DNA from: Rubripirellula tenax
GTDB taxonomy: Bacteria; Planctomycetota; Planctomycetia; Pirellulales; Pirellulaceae
Length of the DNA: 64,000 bases
Assembly (NCBI RefSeq): GCF_007860125.1
Contig: NZ_SJPW01000006.1
Span: 367,844-431,843, forward strand
Direction: 5' to 3'
Shown here one piece after another: positions 35,838 to 43,990 of this stretch. Under the pieces are notes generated by a model, which did not search any database, was not told the DNA's origin, and was given only the letters and a program-made list of their open reading frames with translations. The number at the start of each line of letters is the position of its first letter. Within the stretch, counting starts at the first letter, position 1. A program made the position numbers and the translations under genes.

Positions 35838-37535
35838 ATGCGAAACCCGTCTAGGGCAGTGCAGTTTCTGACTGCACTGATTGTCATTTTGTTCGCCCTT
35901 TCGCGCCGGGAATCCGCGTCTGCTGCTCCGGCGGCGCAGGCGACTCGAGTTATGGGGGCTGTGTTAACACGGTCGCTTGATCGATATCTGAATGCTACGT
36001 TCTCCGACACGATTACTCGCGTCGCGGTGGATGACGCGAGCGTGACCATTGAAGGAACCGTTCGATCCGTAACCGATGGAGTTCGGCTGGCGGACATTCC
36101 GATGGATCGAGTGCTTGGTGACGCGGATGTTTTCGCGACGTTGCTGGACGTTCCCGTCGGTGACGACGGCAGTTTCGTGGTGACCACGCCAAGGAATCGA
36201 CTGCGCGAAGGACGAGACTACGATCGCATCGTTTCCCGATGGCAGTTGGTGCGCGAGACGGACCAGGAAACCGTCGCCATTTCGCATGCTCGGTATGCCG
36301 ACACCATTGGATGCCGTTCCCCCGAACTTCCCGCAGCCAATCCGCGATCTAAAAAGGGGCTCGGCGGTTGGCACATTGTCCCGAAGTTGGCCAACGAACT
36401 CGAAGAACTCGGTGTCGCAGGCGTGACGATCAACTTGATGGTCCATTCGCTCATCGCCTTGGAGCCCGGACAATCGACCACGCCGTTTCAATGGCAGGGG
36501 CGCACCTATCACGCCGACAATCGACAACTGCATGCGATGGATCAGCGATTGATTGCTGCTGCCGAAAGCGACTTGATGGTTTCGGTGATCTTGTTGGTCG
36601 GCAATCCGGCCAAACACTCCAGCGAAGTCTTGAAGACGATCGGTCATCCCGATGCGAACTCCGATGGCACGTTCGCCATGCCCAACGTGACGTCGGCAAG
36701 CGGAGTCGATGCCTATGGTGCGATCATGAATCTGATCGCAGAGCGATGGTCGCGGCCCGACGGAAAATTCGGACGCGTTCATCACTGGATCATTCACAAC
36801 GAAGTCGATGCGGGATACGAGTGGACGAACGCAGGTGATAAGTCCGCGATCGAGTACATGGATCTGTACCAGCGTTCGATGCGGTTGACGCACATGATCG
36901 CTCGCCAATACGACCCTAACGCCCGCGCGTTCATTTCATTGACGCACCATTGGGCCGATGCGGGAACGCCAAAGTGGTATGGGTCCAAACGATTGCTGCA
37001 ATTGTTGACGAAGTTCTGTGCCGCCGAAGGTGACTTTGCCTGGGGATTGGCACACCATCCCTATCCGCAAAGCCTGCTGAAGCCGCGGACATGGGAAGAC
37101 GACCAAGCAACAAGCGATTTCGATACCAAGAAGATCACCCCCAAGAACATCGAAGTACTGGATGCTTACATGCATCTTCCCGAAATGCGTTTCGGTGGCG
37201 AGCTAAGGCCTGTTCATCTGTCCGAGAACGGATTCAATTCGCCGGACTATTCCGAAAAATCGCTCATGGATCAAGCAGCCGGAATGGCTTTCGCCTGGAA
37301 AAAGATCTTACCGCTTGAGTCGATCCAAATGTGGCACTACCACAACTGGATCGACAACCACGGCGAAGGAAAGTTACGGATTGGGCTTCGAAAATACCCC
37401 GACGACCCAACCGATCCGCTCGGCAAAAAGCCAATTTGGAATCTATATCAAGCGCTCGGCACTGCCAACGAAAGTCGATTGGCCGATCCGTATCTCAAAA
37501 CCATCGGAATCACCGACTGGTCCGCGGCGCCATAA
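35838..37535 (+). CDS. Secreted DUF5722-family protein (glycosidase-like TIM barrel)
   Basis: 565 residues. Hydrophobic signal peptide FLTALIVILFALSRRESASA (about 10-29). A beta-sandwich-like region precedes the barrel. The barrel part shows VPKLANELEELGVAGVTINL, FGRVHHWIIHNEVDAGYEW (Asn-Glu, in the position of the acid/base of clan GH-A glycosidases), VHLSENGFNSPDYSEK (a second Glu as possible nucleophile) and QMWHYHNWIDNH. That arrangement matches DUF5722, a family I know as GH-A-like. The two acidic residues suggest hydrolysis of a polysaccharide outside the cytoplasm; substrate unknown. It is a single gene, followed 50 bases later by the convergent GNAT gene. Confidence 0.85.
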   Translation: MRNPSRAVQFLTALIVILFALSRRESASAAPAAQATRVMGAVLTRSLDRYLNATFSDTITRVAVDDASVTIEGTVRSVTDGVRLADIPMDRVLGDADVFATLLDVPVGDDGSFVVTTPRNRLREGRDYDRIVSRWQLVRETDQETVAISHARYADTIGCRSPELPAANPRSKKGLGGWHIVPKLANELEELGVAGVTINLMVHSLIALEPGQSTTPFQWQGRTYHADNRQLHAMDQRLIAAAESDLMVSVILLVGNPAKHSSEVLKTIGHPDANSDGTFAMPNVTSASGVDAYGAIMNLIAERWSRPDGKFGRVHHWIIHNEVDAGYEWTNAGDKSAIEYMDLYQRSMRLTHMIARQYDPNARAFISLTHHWADAGTPKWYGSKRLLQLLTKFCAAEGDFAWGLAHHPYPQSLLKPRTWEDDQATSDFDTKKITPKNIEVLDAYMHLPEMRFGGELRPVHLSENGFNSPDYSEKSLMDQAAGMAFAWKKILPLESIQMWHYHNWIDNHGEGKLRIGLRKYPDDPTDPLGKKPIWNLYQALGTANESRLADPYLKTIGITDWSAAP

Positions 37536-37584
37536 CGCTCGCGAAGCGTTTGACCAGTCGCGAATGGGTGAACCGATTGCAAAT

Positions 37585-38256
37585 TTACGGTTCAACGTTT
37601 GCAAGCGACTTTTCGAGGAACACTGCGTGTCCCATCTTCGGATCCAATTGGTAGCCCTGGAAACCGAACTTGTCGTAAACATGTTTGGCGATTTGATTCC
37701 CTTCCAGCACTTCGAGTGTCAGTTTGCAACACTTTCGCTGGACTGCAACGTCTTGGACTTTTTCAAGTAGCACGTGCGACAGCCCCCGGCCTCGAAAGTT
37801 GGGTGAAATGACGAAGTCCTGTATGTTCAGGACTGGCTGACATGCAAAGGTAGAGAAACCTTCGAAGCAAATCGCCAAGCCGGCCGGGATCTCATTCGTC
37901 CAAACTAGAATGACGCAGCAATGGGATCGCTTGCGGAGTTGCTCTATAAGGTTCGTCTTGGCATGATCGGATAAAGGCGCGTTGCCGCCGGTAATATCGC
38001 GTGCGTAATTGTCAAGAATCTCGATGACGGCACGTGCATGCTCGGCCGAGTTCAGGTCGGCGACCGAGATGCGCGTCAAATCGTTCGTCATCGGCTCTTG
38101 CCAAAAAGAGAAATCACTGCCCCAAGGAACGTCACGCGGTTCGTGAGTCTGAACCCTGACAAGGCAACGCAACCCAAGGTTCGCCAGCATGCCAAAGAAA
38201 TCGGGGCGAGTTGATCCATGAGCGACGTTGACGCATTTGACGGTTATGACGGTCAT
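37585..38256 (-). CDS. GNAT-family N-acetyltransferase, possibly with an N-terminal extension
   Basis: Acetyl-CoA-dependent N-acetyltransferase fold. The conserved core is RISVADLNSAEHARAVIEIL, then the acetyl-CoA motif QDFVISPNFRGRGLSHVLLE (R-x-x-G-x-G as FRGRGLS), CKLTLEVLEGNQIAKHVYDK and FGFQGYQL. All of this falls after residue 56, so ATG 38091 would give an ordinary 168-residue GNAT. The upstream 55 residues (MTVITVKCVNVAHGS onward) stay open and have a plausible beta/alpha pattern with GSDFSFWQEP at the junction, so the longer form may be real. Substrate unknown. It converges on the DUF5722 gene. I see no partner gene. Confidence 0.85.
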   Translation of the reverse strand: MTVITVKCVNVAHGSTRPDFFGMLANLGLRCLVRVQTHEPRDVPWGSDFSFWQEPMTNDLTRISVADLNSAEHARAVIEILDNYARDITGGNAPLSDHAKTNLIEQLRKRSHCCVILVWTNEIPAGLAICFEGFSTFACQPVLNIQDFVISPNFRGRGLSHVLLEKVQDVAVQRKCCKLTLEVLEGNQIAKHVYDKFGFQGYQLDPKMGHAVFLEKSLANVEP

Positions 38257-38370
38257 GGCGGCTGCAACGCCTGTAGTGACAGCTTCTGTTGGCGGAACCT
38301 TGATTGATTTGGGGAAGACCTTAGCGCCAGGCCGATGATCGGTACTACCCCGATTGGAGAAACAGGCCGG

Positions 38371-40308
38371 ATGACCCGCAAACTAGCTAAAATCGATTCG
38401 CTACGCATCCTTTCAAACGCCTGCCGTCTTCGCGGAGTCGGTTGGCTGATTTGCTCGATCGGGTTTGTTTTATCCATTCCCGCGACCTCGATTGCTGCGG
38501 ATATCGAGGTGACGACGCTTGCCGATTCGGGAACGGGTTCACTTCGCGAGGCAGTCACGACCGCCGTCGCGGGCGACCGGGTCGTGTTCAACATTTCCGG
38601 TGGCGGAACGATCACGCTGGCTAGCAATTTGCCGGATATCACCAACGACCTTTCGTTCACCAATTCGGACGTCGCAGCGGTGGTGATCGATCTGAATGGC
38701 AATTCCGCGGTCTCCGTCGACGGTGCAGCCGTTGACCTTGGGGAATTCCAAGTCACCAGTGTCGGTGCCGGCGTGAATGTCTCGGCCGCTGGAACCCTGT
38801 TCGGTGATACCGATCCAATCACTGCGAATCTGGTCGTCGAGGGAACGATCGCTCCCGGCGATACCGATACCGATGGTGTCGTTGGGACGTTGAATATCGT
38901 CGGCACACTGGATGCGACCCATTCGACGATCGCAGTTGATGTTGTCGGCGGCACTCCTGGTCAAAGCGACTTGATTGATGCCTCCGGAAACGTCACGATC
39001 ACGGACTCAACGTTGCGACCGAACTTTGTCGGATCCAACTATGCAACCGGCGATGCGTTCACCGTCATCAACTCGGCGACGTCCGTCACGGGTGTCTTCG
39101 CAAACGCAGCGGACACATTCGCGTTGCCCTCGAATCCGTTCTTGGAAGCGACCATCGCAGCGAACCCTAGCGATGTTCAGCTAGTAGTCCAAGATAACGG
39201 CCTTACTTTTGCCGCAGTCGTCGAGGGTTGCAACCAAACGGTGGCGGCCATGGAATTCGACAGACTTCAGGTCGAGGGAAGCGTTGATCAGATGACCACG
39301 ATTGCCGGACTTCGTAGTGGTTCCACCGATCTGGTCAATCGCGCAGTCAATCAAATCTCGGGGACGATTTATCCATCACTCGTCGACGGAGAGATCAACC
39401 AGATCCAAAACAACCTGCACTCCGTCCGCGACCGGGTGTTGTTGCAACGCAGCAACCCGGATTCGATTGGACGCCAGACACCGTGGGTACGCGGATTCGG
39501 AATGACCATGAGTGCGAACGAAGATCGTTGTTCGACGCTTGGCTATCGCCAATCCGTTGGTGGGATCGAACTTGGTACCGGTTGGTTGAGTGCCAACGGC
39601 CTTGGCGTGCATGGTTTCGCCCAAGTTTCGAGTTCTGACATGTCAATACGCGGTTCCGATCAAACGGCCGAATCCGAATCGTATCGACTCGGCGGAACGC
39701 TTCAGTATGCCGGCGATGTGGTGTACGTGTTGGGCGCCGGTGGTTTCGGATACCAAGACCACGATGTCAAAAGATCCACCGATGTGTTCACCGCCGACAG
39801 TCAGGCTTCGAGTAGTCTCGATGGAACCGACCAATTCGGTTATGTCGAGTGCGGCCTCGCGCACGGTTCGTACGATACGATGTGGTTGAATTTTGTTTCG
39901 TTGCAAGGCATCCGCGTTGATCTCGATTCTGCGGCTGAAACCGGTGGATCGGACTTTAATTTGAACGTCAACGGAATCGACGACAATTCACTTCGCAGCA
40001 TGGTCGGATTCTCACTTTCGAAATCGAACCCGACGGCACTTGGTCCTGCAACAACCCAAGTTCGTGTCGGATGGTTGCATGAGTTCTTTGACGATAATCG
40101 ACAAGCGCAAACGCTGCTAAGCTCGGCCGCGATAACGAATCAGTACTCGGTCGAGAGTGCTTCGGTCGACCGCGATTGGCTATCGTTGGGCGGACAACTG
40201 GATTGGGGTTTCCTGCTCGGCGGACAGTTCACTCTCGCCTACCAAGGCAACATCAACACACGTTCCGCTTTCCAAACCGGATTGGCGGGCGTGCGATGGA
40301 TGTGGTAG
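38371..40308 (+). CDS. Autotransporter-type outer-membrane protein with GSLREA-type passenger
   Basis: About 645 residues from ATG 38371 (ATG 38335 gives 12 more). A signal peptide (GWLICSIGFVLSIPATSIA) precedes a passenger of short beta strands that begins with TTLADSGTGSLREAVTT, the same GSLREA motif as in the giant at 797. From about residue 360 an autotransporter beta domain appears: TPWVRGFGMTMSANED, SVGGIELGTGWLSANG, GVHGFAQVSSSDMS, then alternating aromatic strands up to a C-terminal GLAGVRWMW. A terminal aromatic residue with alternating hydrophobics is the usual signal for BAM insertion, so the last residues argue for a true outer membrane. Function of the passenger unknown. Passenger is short, about 300 residues, for the family. 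Confidence 0.86.
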   Translation: MTRKLAKIDSLRILSNACRLRGVGWLICSIGFVLSIPATSIAADIEVTTLADSGTGSLREAVTTAVAGDRVVFNISGGGTITLASNLPDITNDLSFTNSDVAAVVIDLNGNSAVSVDGAAVDLGEFQVTSVGAGVNVSAAGTLFGDTDPITANLVVEGTIAPGDTDTDGVVGTLNIVGTLDATHSTIAVDVVGGTPGQSDLIDASGNVTITDSTLRPNFVGSNYATGDAFTVINSATSVTGVFANAADTFALPSNPFLEATIAANPSDVQLVVQDNGLTFAAVVEGCNQTVAAMEFDRLQVEGSVDQMTTIAGLRSGSTDLVNRAVNQISGTIYPSLVDGEINQIQNNLHSVRDRVLLQRSNPDSIGRQTPWVRGFGMTMSANEDRCSTLGYRQSVGGIELGTGWLSANGLGVHGFAQVSSSDMSIRGSDQTAESESYRLGGTLQYAGDVVYVLGAGGFGYQDHDVKRSTDVFTADSQASSSLDGTDQFGYVECGLAHGSYDTMWLNFVSLQGIRVDLDSAAETGGSDFNLNVNGIDDNSLRSMVGFSLSKSNPTALGPATTQVRVGWLHEFFDDNRQAQTLLSSAAITNQYSVESASVDRDWLSLGGQLDWGFLLGGQFTLAYQGNINTRSAFQTGLAGVRWMW

Positions 40309-40516
40309 CGATGCGGGCCTGGTTATCTGCCAACCCGAGGGGGTGGTAGTGGGTGGCCGTCGCTCGGATGGTCCAGTCAGGCGGATAGGGCATGACGTGA
40401 TAAGACAGCATCGGCAACTCTTTGCGTGCTAGCGTCCATACACAACTGGCAAAAACAAATGAAGCACATTGCAATCTTACGTTCGTCCGACTTAGAACGC
40501 ATCGGGCAGTCGCTTT

Positions 40517-40966
40517 CTACAGCGAATCCTTACTGCTTGTTTCGTCCGTGCTTACTTTGAGTTGTTTGAGTTCGCGTCTGCGCTTTGGGCAGGTGTAGTG
40601 CCGCGACCATGCTGCCTCCAAATTCGGATCCCCAAACTTTGAAAACCGCAGCACAATTCGATTCTTGCCTTTGCCCCATTTGCGATAAACGGTATGCGAC
40701 GGGATCAGGTTCAAATCATGTGCATGAAAACCGATCAACCGAAGGATTCGATTCACCGTCCCAAGTCCTCCGATCGTCACGCTTTCAAGAAACGCAATTC
40801 TAGCGAATCGCCAGTCCTCGATTTGTTTCGGCGTCAACCTCTCCATTTGTAGCATCACATCAATCGGCGAGACAGACTCCTGCCGCTGGAGCACCGCTGC
40901 CATCGCCCCCACGGCCTTTTCGTAAAACTTATCCTGCTTGTAATTCGCAACTGTGATCTTTTTCAT
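40517..40966 (-). CDS. Conserved hypothetical protein (basic, helical)
   Basis: 149 residues from ATG 40966. The sequence has a recognisable layout: helix FYEKAVGAMAAVLQRQESVS, then PIDVMLQMERLTPKQIEDWR, FARIAFLESVTIGGLGTVN, then HDLNLIPSHTVYRKWGKGK, KNRIVLRFSKFGDPNLEAAW and a basic tail HYTCPKRRRELKQ. I have seen this kind of protein annotated only as hypothetical in diverse bacteria and cannot assign a function. The Arg/Lys-rich end and the helical N-terminus would fit nucleic-acid contact, but that is weak inference. The frame is open further upstream to 41035, without a ribosome site. It lies alone between the autotransporter and C45 genes. Confidence 0.65.
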   Translation of the reverse strand: MKKITVANYKQDKFYEKAVGAMAAVLQRQESVSPIDVMLQMERLTPKQIEDWRFARIAFLESVTIGGLGTVNRILRLIGFHAHDLNLIPSHTVYRKWGKGKNRIVLRFSKFGDPNLEAAWSRHYTCPKRRRELKQLKVSTDETSSKDSL

Positions 40967-41188
40967 GCCTGCATTCATTGTCGAGGACGAAGTGAATGCG
41001 GCATTGGACGCTGCCACCCAAAAGGTGGCGAACAACGAACAGCGTTTGGGCGATTAGCCGCAATCTATGACGTTTATAAATGAGTTTACCGAACTATCAT
41101 TGGGGTTCAATTGGACGAATCTTCAACGAATGAGTCGTTCACGATATACAAGTTTTTGTCTGGCCTTTCCTCGTCTGGATCACACATC

Positions 41189-42349
41189 ATGCCTGCCATC
41201 GAGAAACTAACCCTTGTCGGTGACGCGACCGCGATGGGCCGCGCACATGGCACCGTATTTCGACGCGAAATCCAGGCTTTAACCGAAGAGCGGATGCGGC
41301 TTTGCCATGACCGTTTTTGGATCGGGGACGGCATCAATCGCGTGAACCCAGAAGCTTTGGCAGAGGCCTGCTGGGAACACCAAAAACGTTACGACACCCA
41401 AACGACGGCTGAGCTTGAGGGCATCGCCGATGCTGCCGATGTGCCAGCACGCGATCTGTTGGTGACAGGTGGGTTCACCGATTTTGTTGACGCGTTGCGT
41501 GGCGGTGCGGCGTTGAATAGCTCGTCGCAAGGTCCAGTGAACGATCCAGGTCAATGCACCGCGGTGTTGGTGGCTGCCAGTACGTCCGCCGATAGACTGC
41601 CGTTGCTTGCGCAAACTTGGGACATGCACACTTCGGCGACTCCGTACATTCGCGTGCTGGACCAACGATCGACCGATCAACCTGCCACGGTGGTATTCAC
41701 CGTTACCGGCTGTCCGGCGATGATCGGTATCAACGAGCATGGTCTTGCGATCGGGATCAACAACCTGGTGACCATGGACGGGAGCCCCGGTGTGATGTGG
41801 ACGAGCGTGGTGCGTCGCATGCTTCGCGCTCGAAATGCCGATGAAGCTCTCGAACTGCTAAAACTTGCACCGGTGGCCGGTGCGCATCACTACCTTTTGC
41901 TTGATGCGGAAAGTAACGGATACAGCGTCGAACGCTCGCCGACGCGAATCGCGGTGCGAACTTTGGCATCGACACTCGCCCACACCAACCATTGCTTAGA
42001 CTCGGAACTGGTCAACATCGAACCCGTTCGCGGCGATGCACCAGTGCATAGTACCCGTGGCCGACTGCGATCGGCTGAGCACTGGCTTGATACCCATCGC
42101 GAAGATTGTTCTCGCCAAGGTTTATGGCGTCTATTGAACCAATTTGACGCGAAAGACCCATTAAGCTCGATCTGCCATGGCCCGCTTCCCGATTACGATG
42201 TAGAGACTGGCGGCGCGGTGGTGATTTCGCCTCGTGATCGTGCGATGGACGCGATCTGGGGACTAGGCAGAGTCCACGCGAAAGCGGACCAGACCGAGCC
42301 GGAAACCTTTACCGTGTTGCCAAACTCGCCCACGCCAACTGCTTCTTGA
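41189..42349 (+). CDS. C45-type peptidase / acyl-CoA:6-aminopenicillanic acid acyltransferase-like hydrolase
   Basis: 386 residues from ATG 41189. The Ntn-hydrolase layout of the C45 family is clear: ATAMGRAHGTVFRREI at the front, then the nucleophile Cys123 in NDPGQCTAVLVAA, which would become N-terminal after self-cleavage, followed by LAQTWDMHTS, MIGINEHGLAIGINNLV and SLDAESNGYSVE-like strands. Members hydrolyse or transfer acyl groups from amides (isopenicillin N acyltransferase, heparan-type amidases and unknown amidases). The next gene, 15 bases away, is a class III aminotransferase, and an aldehyde dehydrogenase converges from the other side, so an amide whose amine goes on to transamination is a reasonable guess. 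No signal peptide. Confidence 0.85.
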   Translation: MPAIEKLTLVGDATAMGRAHGTVFRREIQALTEERMRLCHDRFWIGDGINRVNPEALAEACWEHQKRYDTQTTAELEGIADAADVPARDLLVTGGFTDFVDALRGGAALNSSSQGPVNDPGQCTAVLVAASTSADRLPLLAQTWDMHTSATPYIRVLDQRSTDQPATVVFTVTGCPAMIGINEHGLAIGINNLVTMDGSPGVMWTSVVRRMLRARNADEALELLKLAPVAGAHHYLLLDAESNGYSVERSPTRIAVRTLASTLAHTNHCLDSELVNIEPVRGDAPVHSTRGRLRSAEHWLDTHREDCSRQGLWRLLNQFDAKDPLSSICHGPLPDYDVETGGAVVISPRDRAMDAIWGLGRVHAKADQTEPETFTVLPNSPTPTAS

Positions 42350-42364
42350 TTTCAAACTCACACT

Positions 42365-43753
42365 ATGCCTAAAAGCAATCTTGCAACTTCCACGATTCAA
42401 ATCAGCGGCCCGATTCCCGGTCCTCGTGCCCAATCGATTCTCGATCGTCGCGATGCAACCACGGTCCGAGGGCTGTACCGATCGTGTCCTATCGTCGCCG
42501 CCTCGGCCTCGGGGGCAACGGTGACCGACGTCGACGGCAACGTCTTCATCGATCTAGCCGGCGGCATTGGCACACTCAATGCCGGTCATTGTCCACCCGA
42601 AGTCACGCAAGCGATTCACGACCAAGTGGATAAGCTGATCCATTTGAGCAACATCGTGGGCACCTACGAATCGATGGTGCAATTGAACGAAAAACTGCAT
42701 GAGATTGTGCCGATCCGCGGCCCCAAAAAGACGTTGCTCTGCAACTCGGGTGTCGAGGCCGGCGAGAACGCGGTTAAGATTGCGCGCTACGCCACCGGTC
42801 GACAAGGCATCATCGTGTTCGAGGGAGCATTTCACGGACGAAGCCTGTTGGGAATGACGATGACGAGCAAATACGCCCTCTTCAAACGTGGCTTCGGGCC
42901 ATTTGCGAGCGAAGTCTATCGTGTGCCGTTTCCTTACGAATACCGCGAGAAGCCCAGTGGGATGAGTACCGACGATTTCTGCGAACTTCGAATCAACGAT
43001 CTGAAGAAGGCTTTGGTAGCTCAGATTGATCCAACCAGTGTAGCCGCCGTGATCATCGAGCCTGTGCAAGGCGAGGGGGGCTTTATCCCAGCACCGCCCG
43101 CATACATGCGAGCCCTACGCGAACTCACCGACCAATACGGAATCTTGTTGGCCAGCGACGAGGTGCAAACCGGATTTTGCCGCACCGGAAAAATGTTCGC
43201 GATCGAGCACACGCCGGGCTGTGGTACCCAGTGGGATGTCGACATGGTGATCATGGCCAAGAGCATTGGGTCGGGATTGCCCATCGCGGCAGTCACCGGA
43301 AAGGCTGAGGTGATGGACAAACCGCACGTCGGAGGACTTGGTTCAACATTCGGCGGCAACCCCGTGGCGTGCGCCGGTGCAGTGGCAACGATCGATTACA
43401 TGCGCGAAAACAATTTGGCAGACCGCGCGAACGAGATCGGCGCGATAACACTGGATTACTTCCGTCGGTGGCAGGCAAAGCACGCTGCCATTGGAGACGT
43501 CAGGTGCATCGGTGCGATGTGTGCGCTGGAATTTGTTACGGATCGAGAAACCAAAGAACCCAATTCGGTGCTACCACCGCTGATCGTCGAAGAAGCTTTC
43601 CAGCGTGGTTTGATCATGATTCGCGCCGGGCTTTACGGTTCGTGTCTTCGTTTGCTTGCGCCACTGGTGATAAGCGACGCGCAACTCCATGAAGCGATGC
43701 AGGCACTTGAATCTGCAATCGATGCCGCAGTGTTGCGAGCCAAGACGGCGTAG
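42365..43753 (+). CDS. Class III aminotransferase (4-aminobutyrate-type)
   Basis: 462 residues, PLP-dependent. The N-terminal motif FIDLAGGIGTLNAGH, the phosphate-binding LCNSGVEAGENAVK and AFHGRSLLGMTM, the Asp in LLASDEVQTGFCRTGKMF, Lys299 in IMAKSIGSGLPIAA and the GGLGSTFGGNPVACA loop all match GABA/ornithine aminotransferases. The 4-aminobutyrate type is preferred for the RCIGAMCALEF region and the context: an aldehyde dehydrogenase of the succinate-semialdehyde kind lies next, convergently, after a 237-base repeat-rich gap. The predicted reaction is 4-aminobutyrate plus 2-oxoglutarate to succinic semialdehyde plus glutamate, but related diamine or putrescine enzymes cannot be excluded. 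It begins 15 bases after the C45 gene and is probably in its operon. Confidence 0.9.
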   Translation: MPKSNLATSTIQISGPIPGPRAQSILDRRDATTVRGLYRSCPIVAASASGATVTDVDGNVFIDLAGGIGTLNAGHCPPEVTQAIHDQVDKLIHLSNIVGTYESMVQLNEKLHEIVPIRGPKKTLLCNSGVEAGENAVKIARYATGRQGIIVFEGAFHGRSLLGMTMTSKYALFKRGFGPFASEVYRVPFPYEYREKPSGMSTDDFCELRINDLKKALVAQIDPTSVAAVIIEPVQGEGGFIPAPPAYMRALRELTDQYGILLASDEVQTGFCRTGKMFAIEHTPGCGTQWDVDMVIMAKSIGSGLPIAAVTGKAEVMDKPHVGGLGSTFGGNPVACAGAVATIDYMRENNLADRANEIGAITLDYFRRWQAKHAAIGDVRCIGAMCALEFVTDRETKEPNSVLPPLIVEEAFQRGLIMIRAGLYGSCLRLLAPLVISDAQLHEAMQALESAIDAAVLRAKTA

Positions 43754-43755
43754 GC

Positions 43756-43815
43756 AGTGGCGTAAGCTTCTAGCTTGCGATTTCAGCCGACCGCAAGCTG
43801 GAAGCTTACGCCACT
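43756..43815. repeat. REP-like palindrome between convergent genes
   Basis: Arms at 43756-43779 and 43792-43815 are inverse copies with one mismatch in 24, separated by a 12-base loop. It starts just after the aminotransferase stop. It would act as a bidirectional terminator; its length and imperfection suggest a dispersed REP-type repeat. Confidence 0.8.
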
Positions 43816-43836
43816 TGATGTTCACGCGATGCTAAA

Positions 43837-43985
43837 GATCGAGCGGGAAATAACTGTCGTAACTCGGGCATTTTTTCCCGAGATGTTCGCGACGGGCAAG
43901 AGTGCCCATCGTACACTTATTTACCGCCCGATCTTAAAGCGTTGCTTTCGCGGAGCGAAAGACGACACTAAAAAACCGCTCGATC
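43837..43985. repeat. MITE-like inverted-repeat unit with inner hairpins
   Basis: GATCGAGCGG (43837-43846) and CCGCTCGATC (43976-43985) are exact inverse copies that bound about 149 bases. Inside, CTCGGG/CCCGAG flanks a T-rich loop, and CTTTCGC-GGA-GCGAAAG forms a 7-bp stem. There is no ORF. It resembles a small non-autonomous element or a structured RNA. Confidence 0.6.
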
Positions 43986-43990
43986 CTAAG

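Noticed and set aside
35603-36187. 194-codon minus-strand frame opposite the start of the DUF5722 gene
   Set aside because: Low-complexity Ser/Thr/Arg text, antisense to a well-supported signal peptide and coding region.
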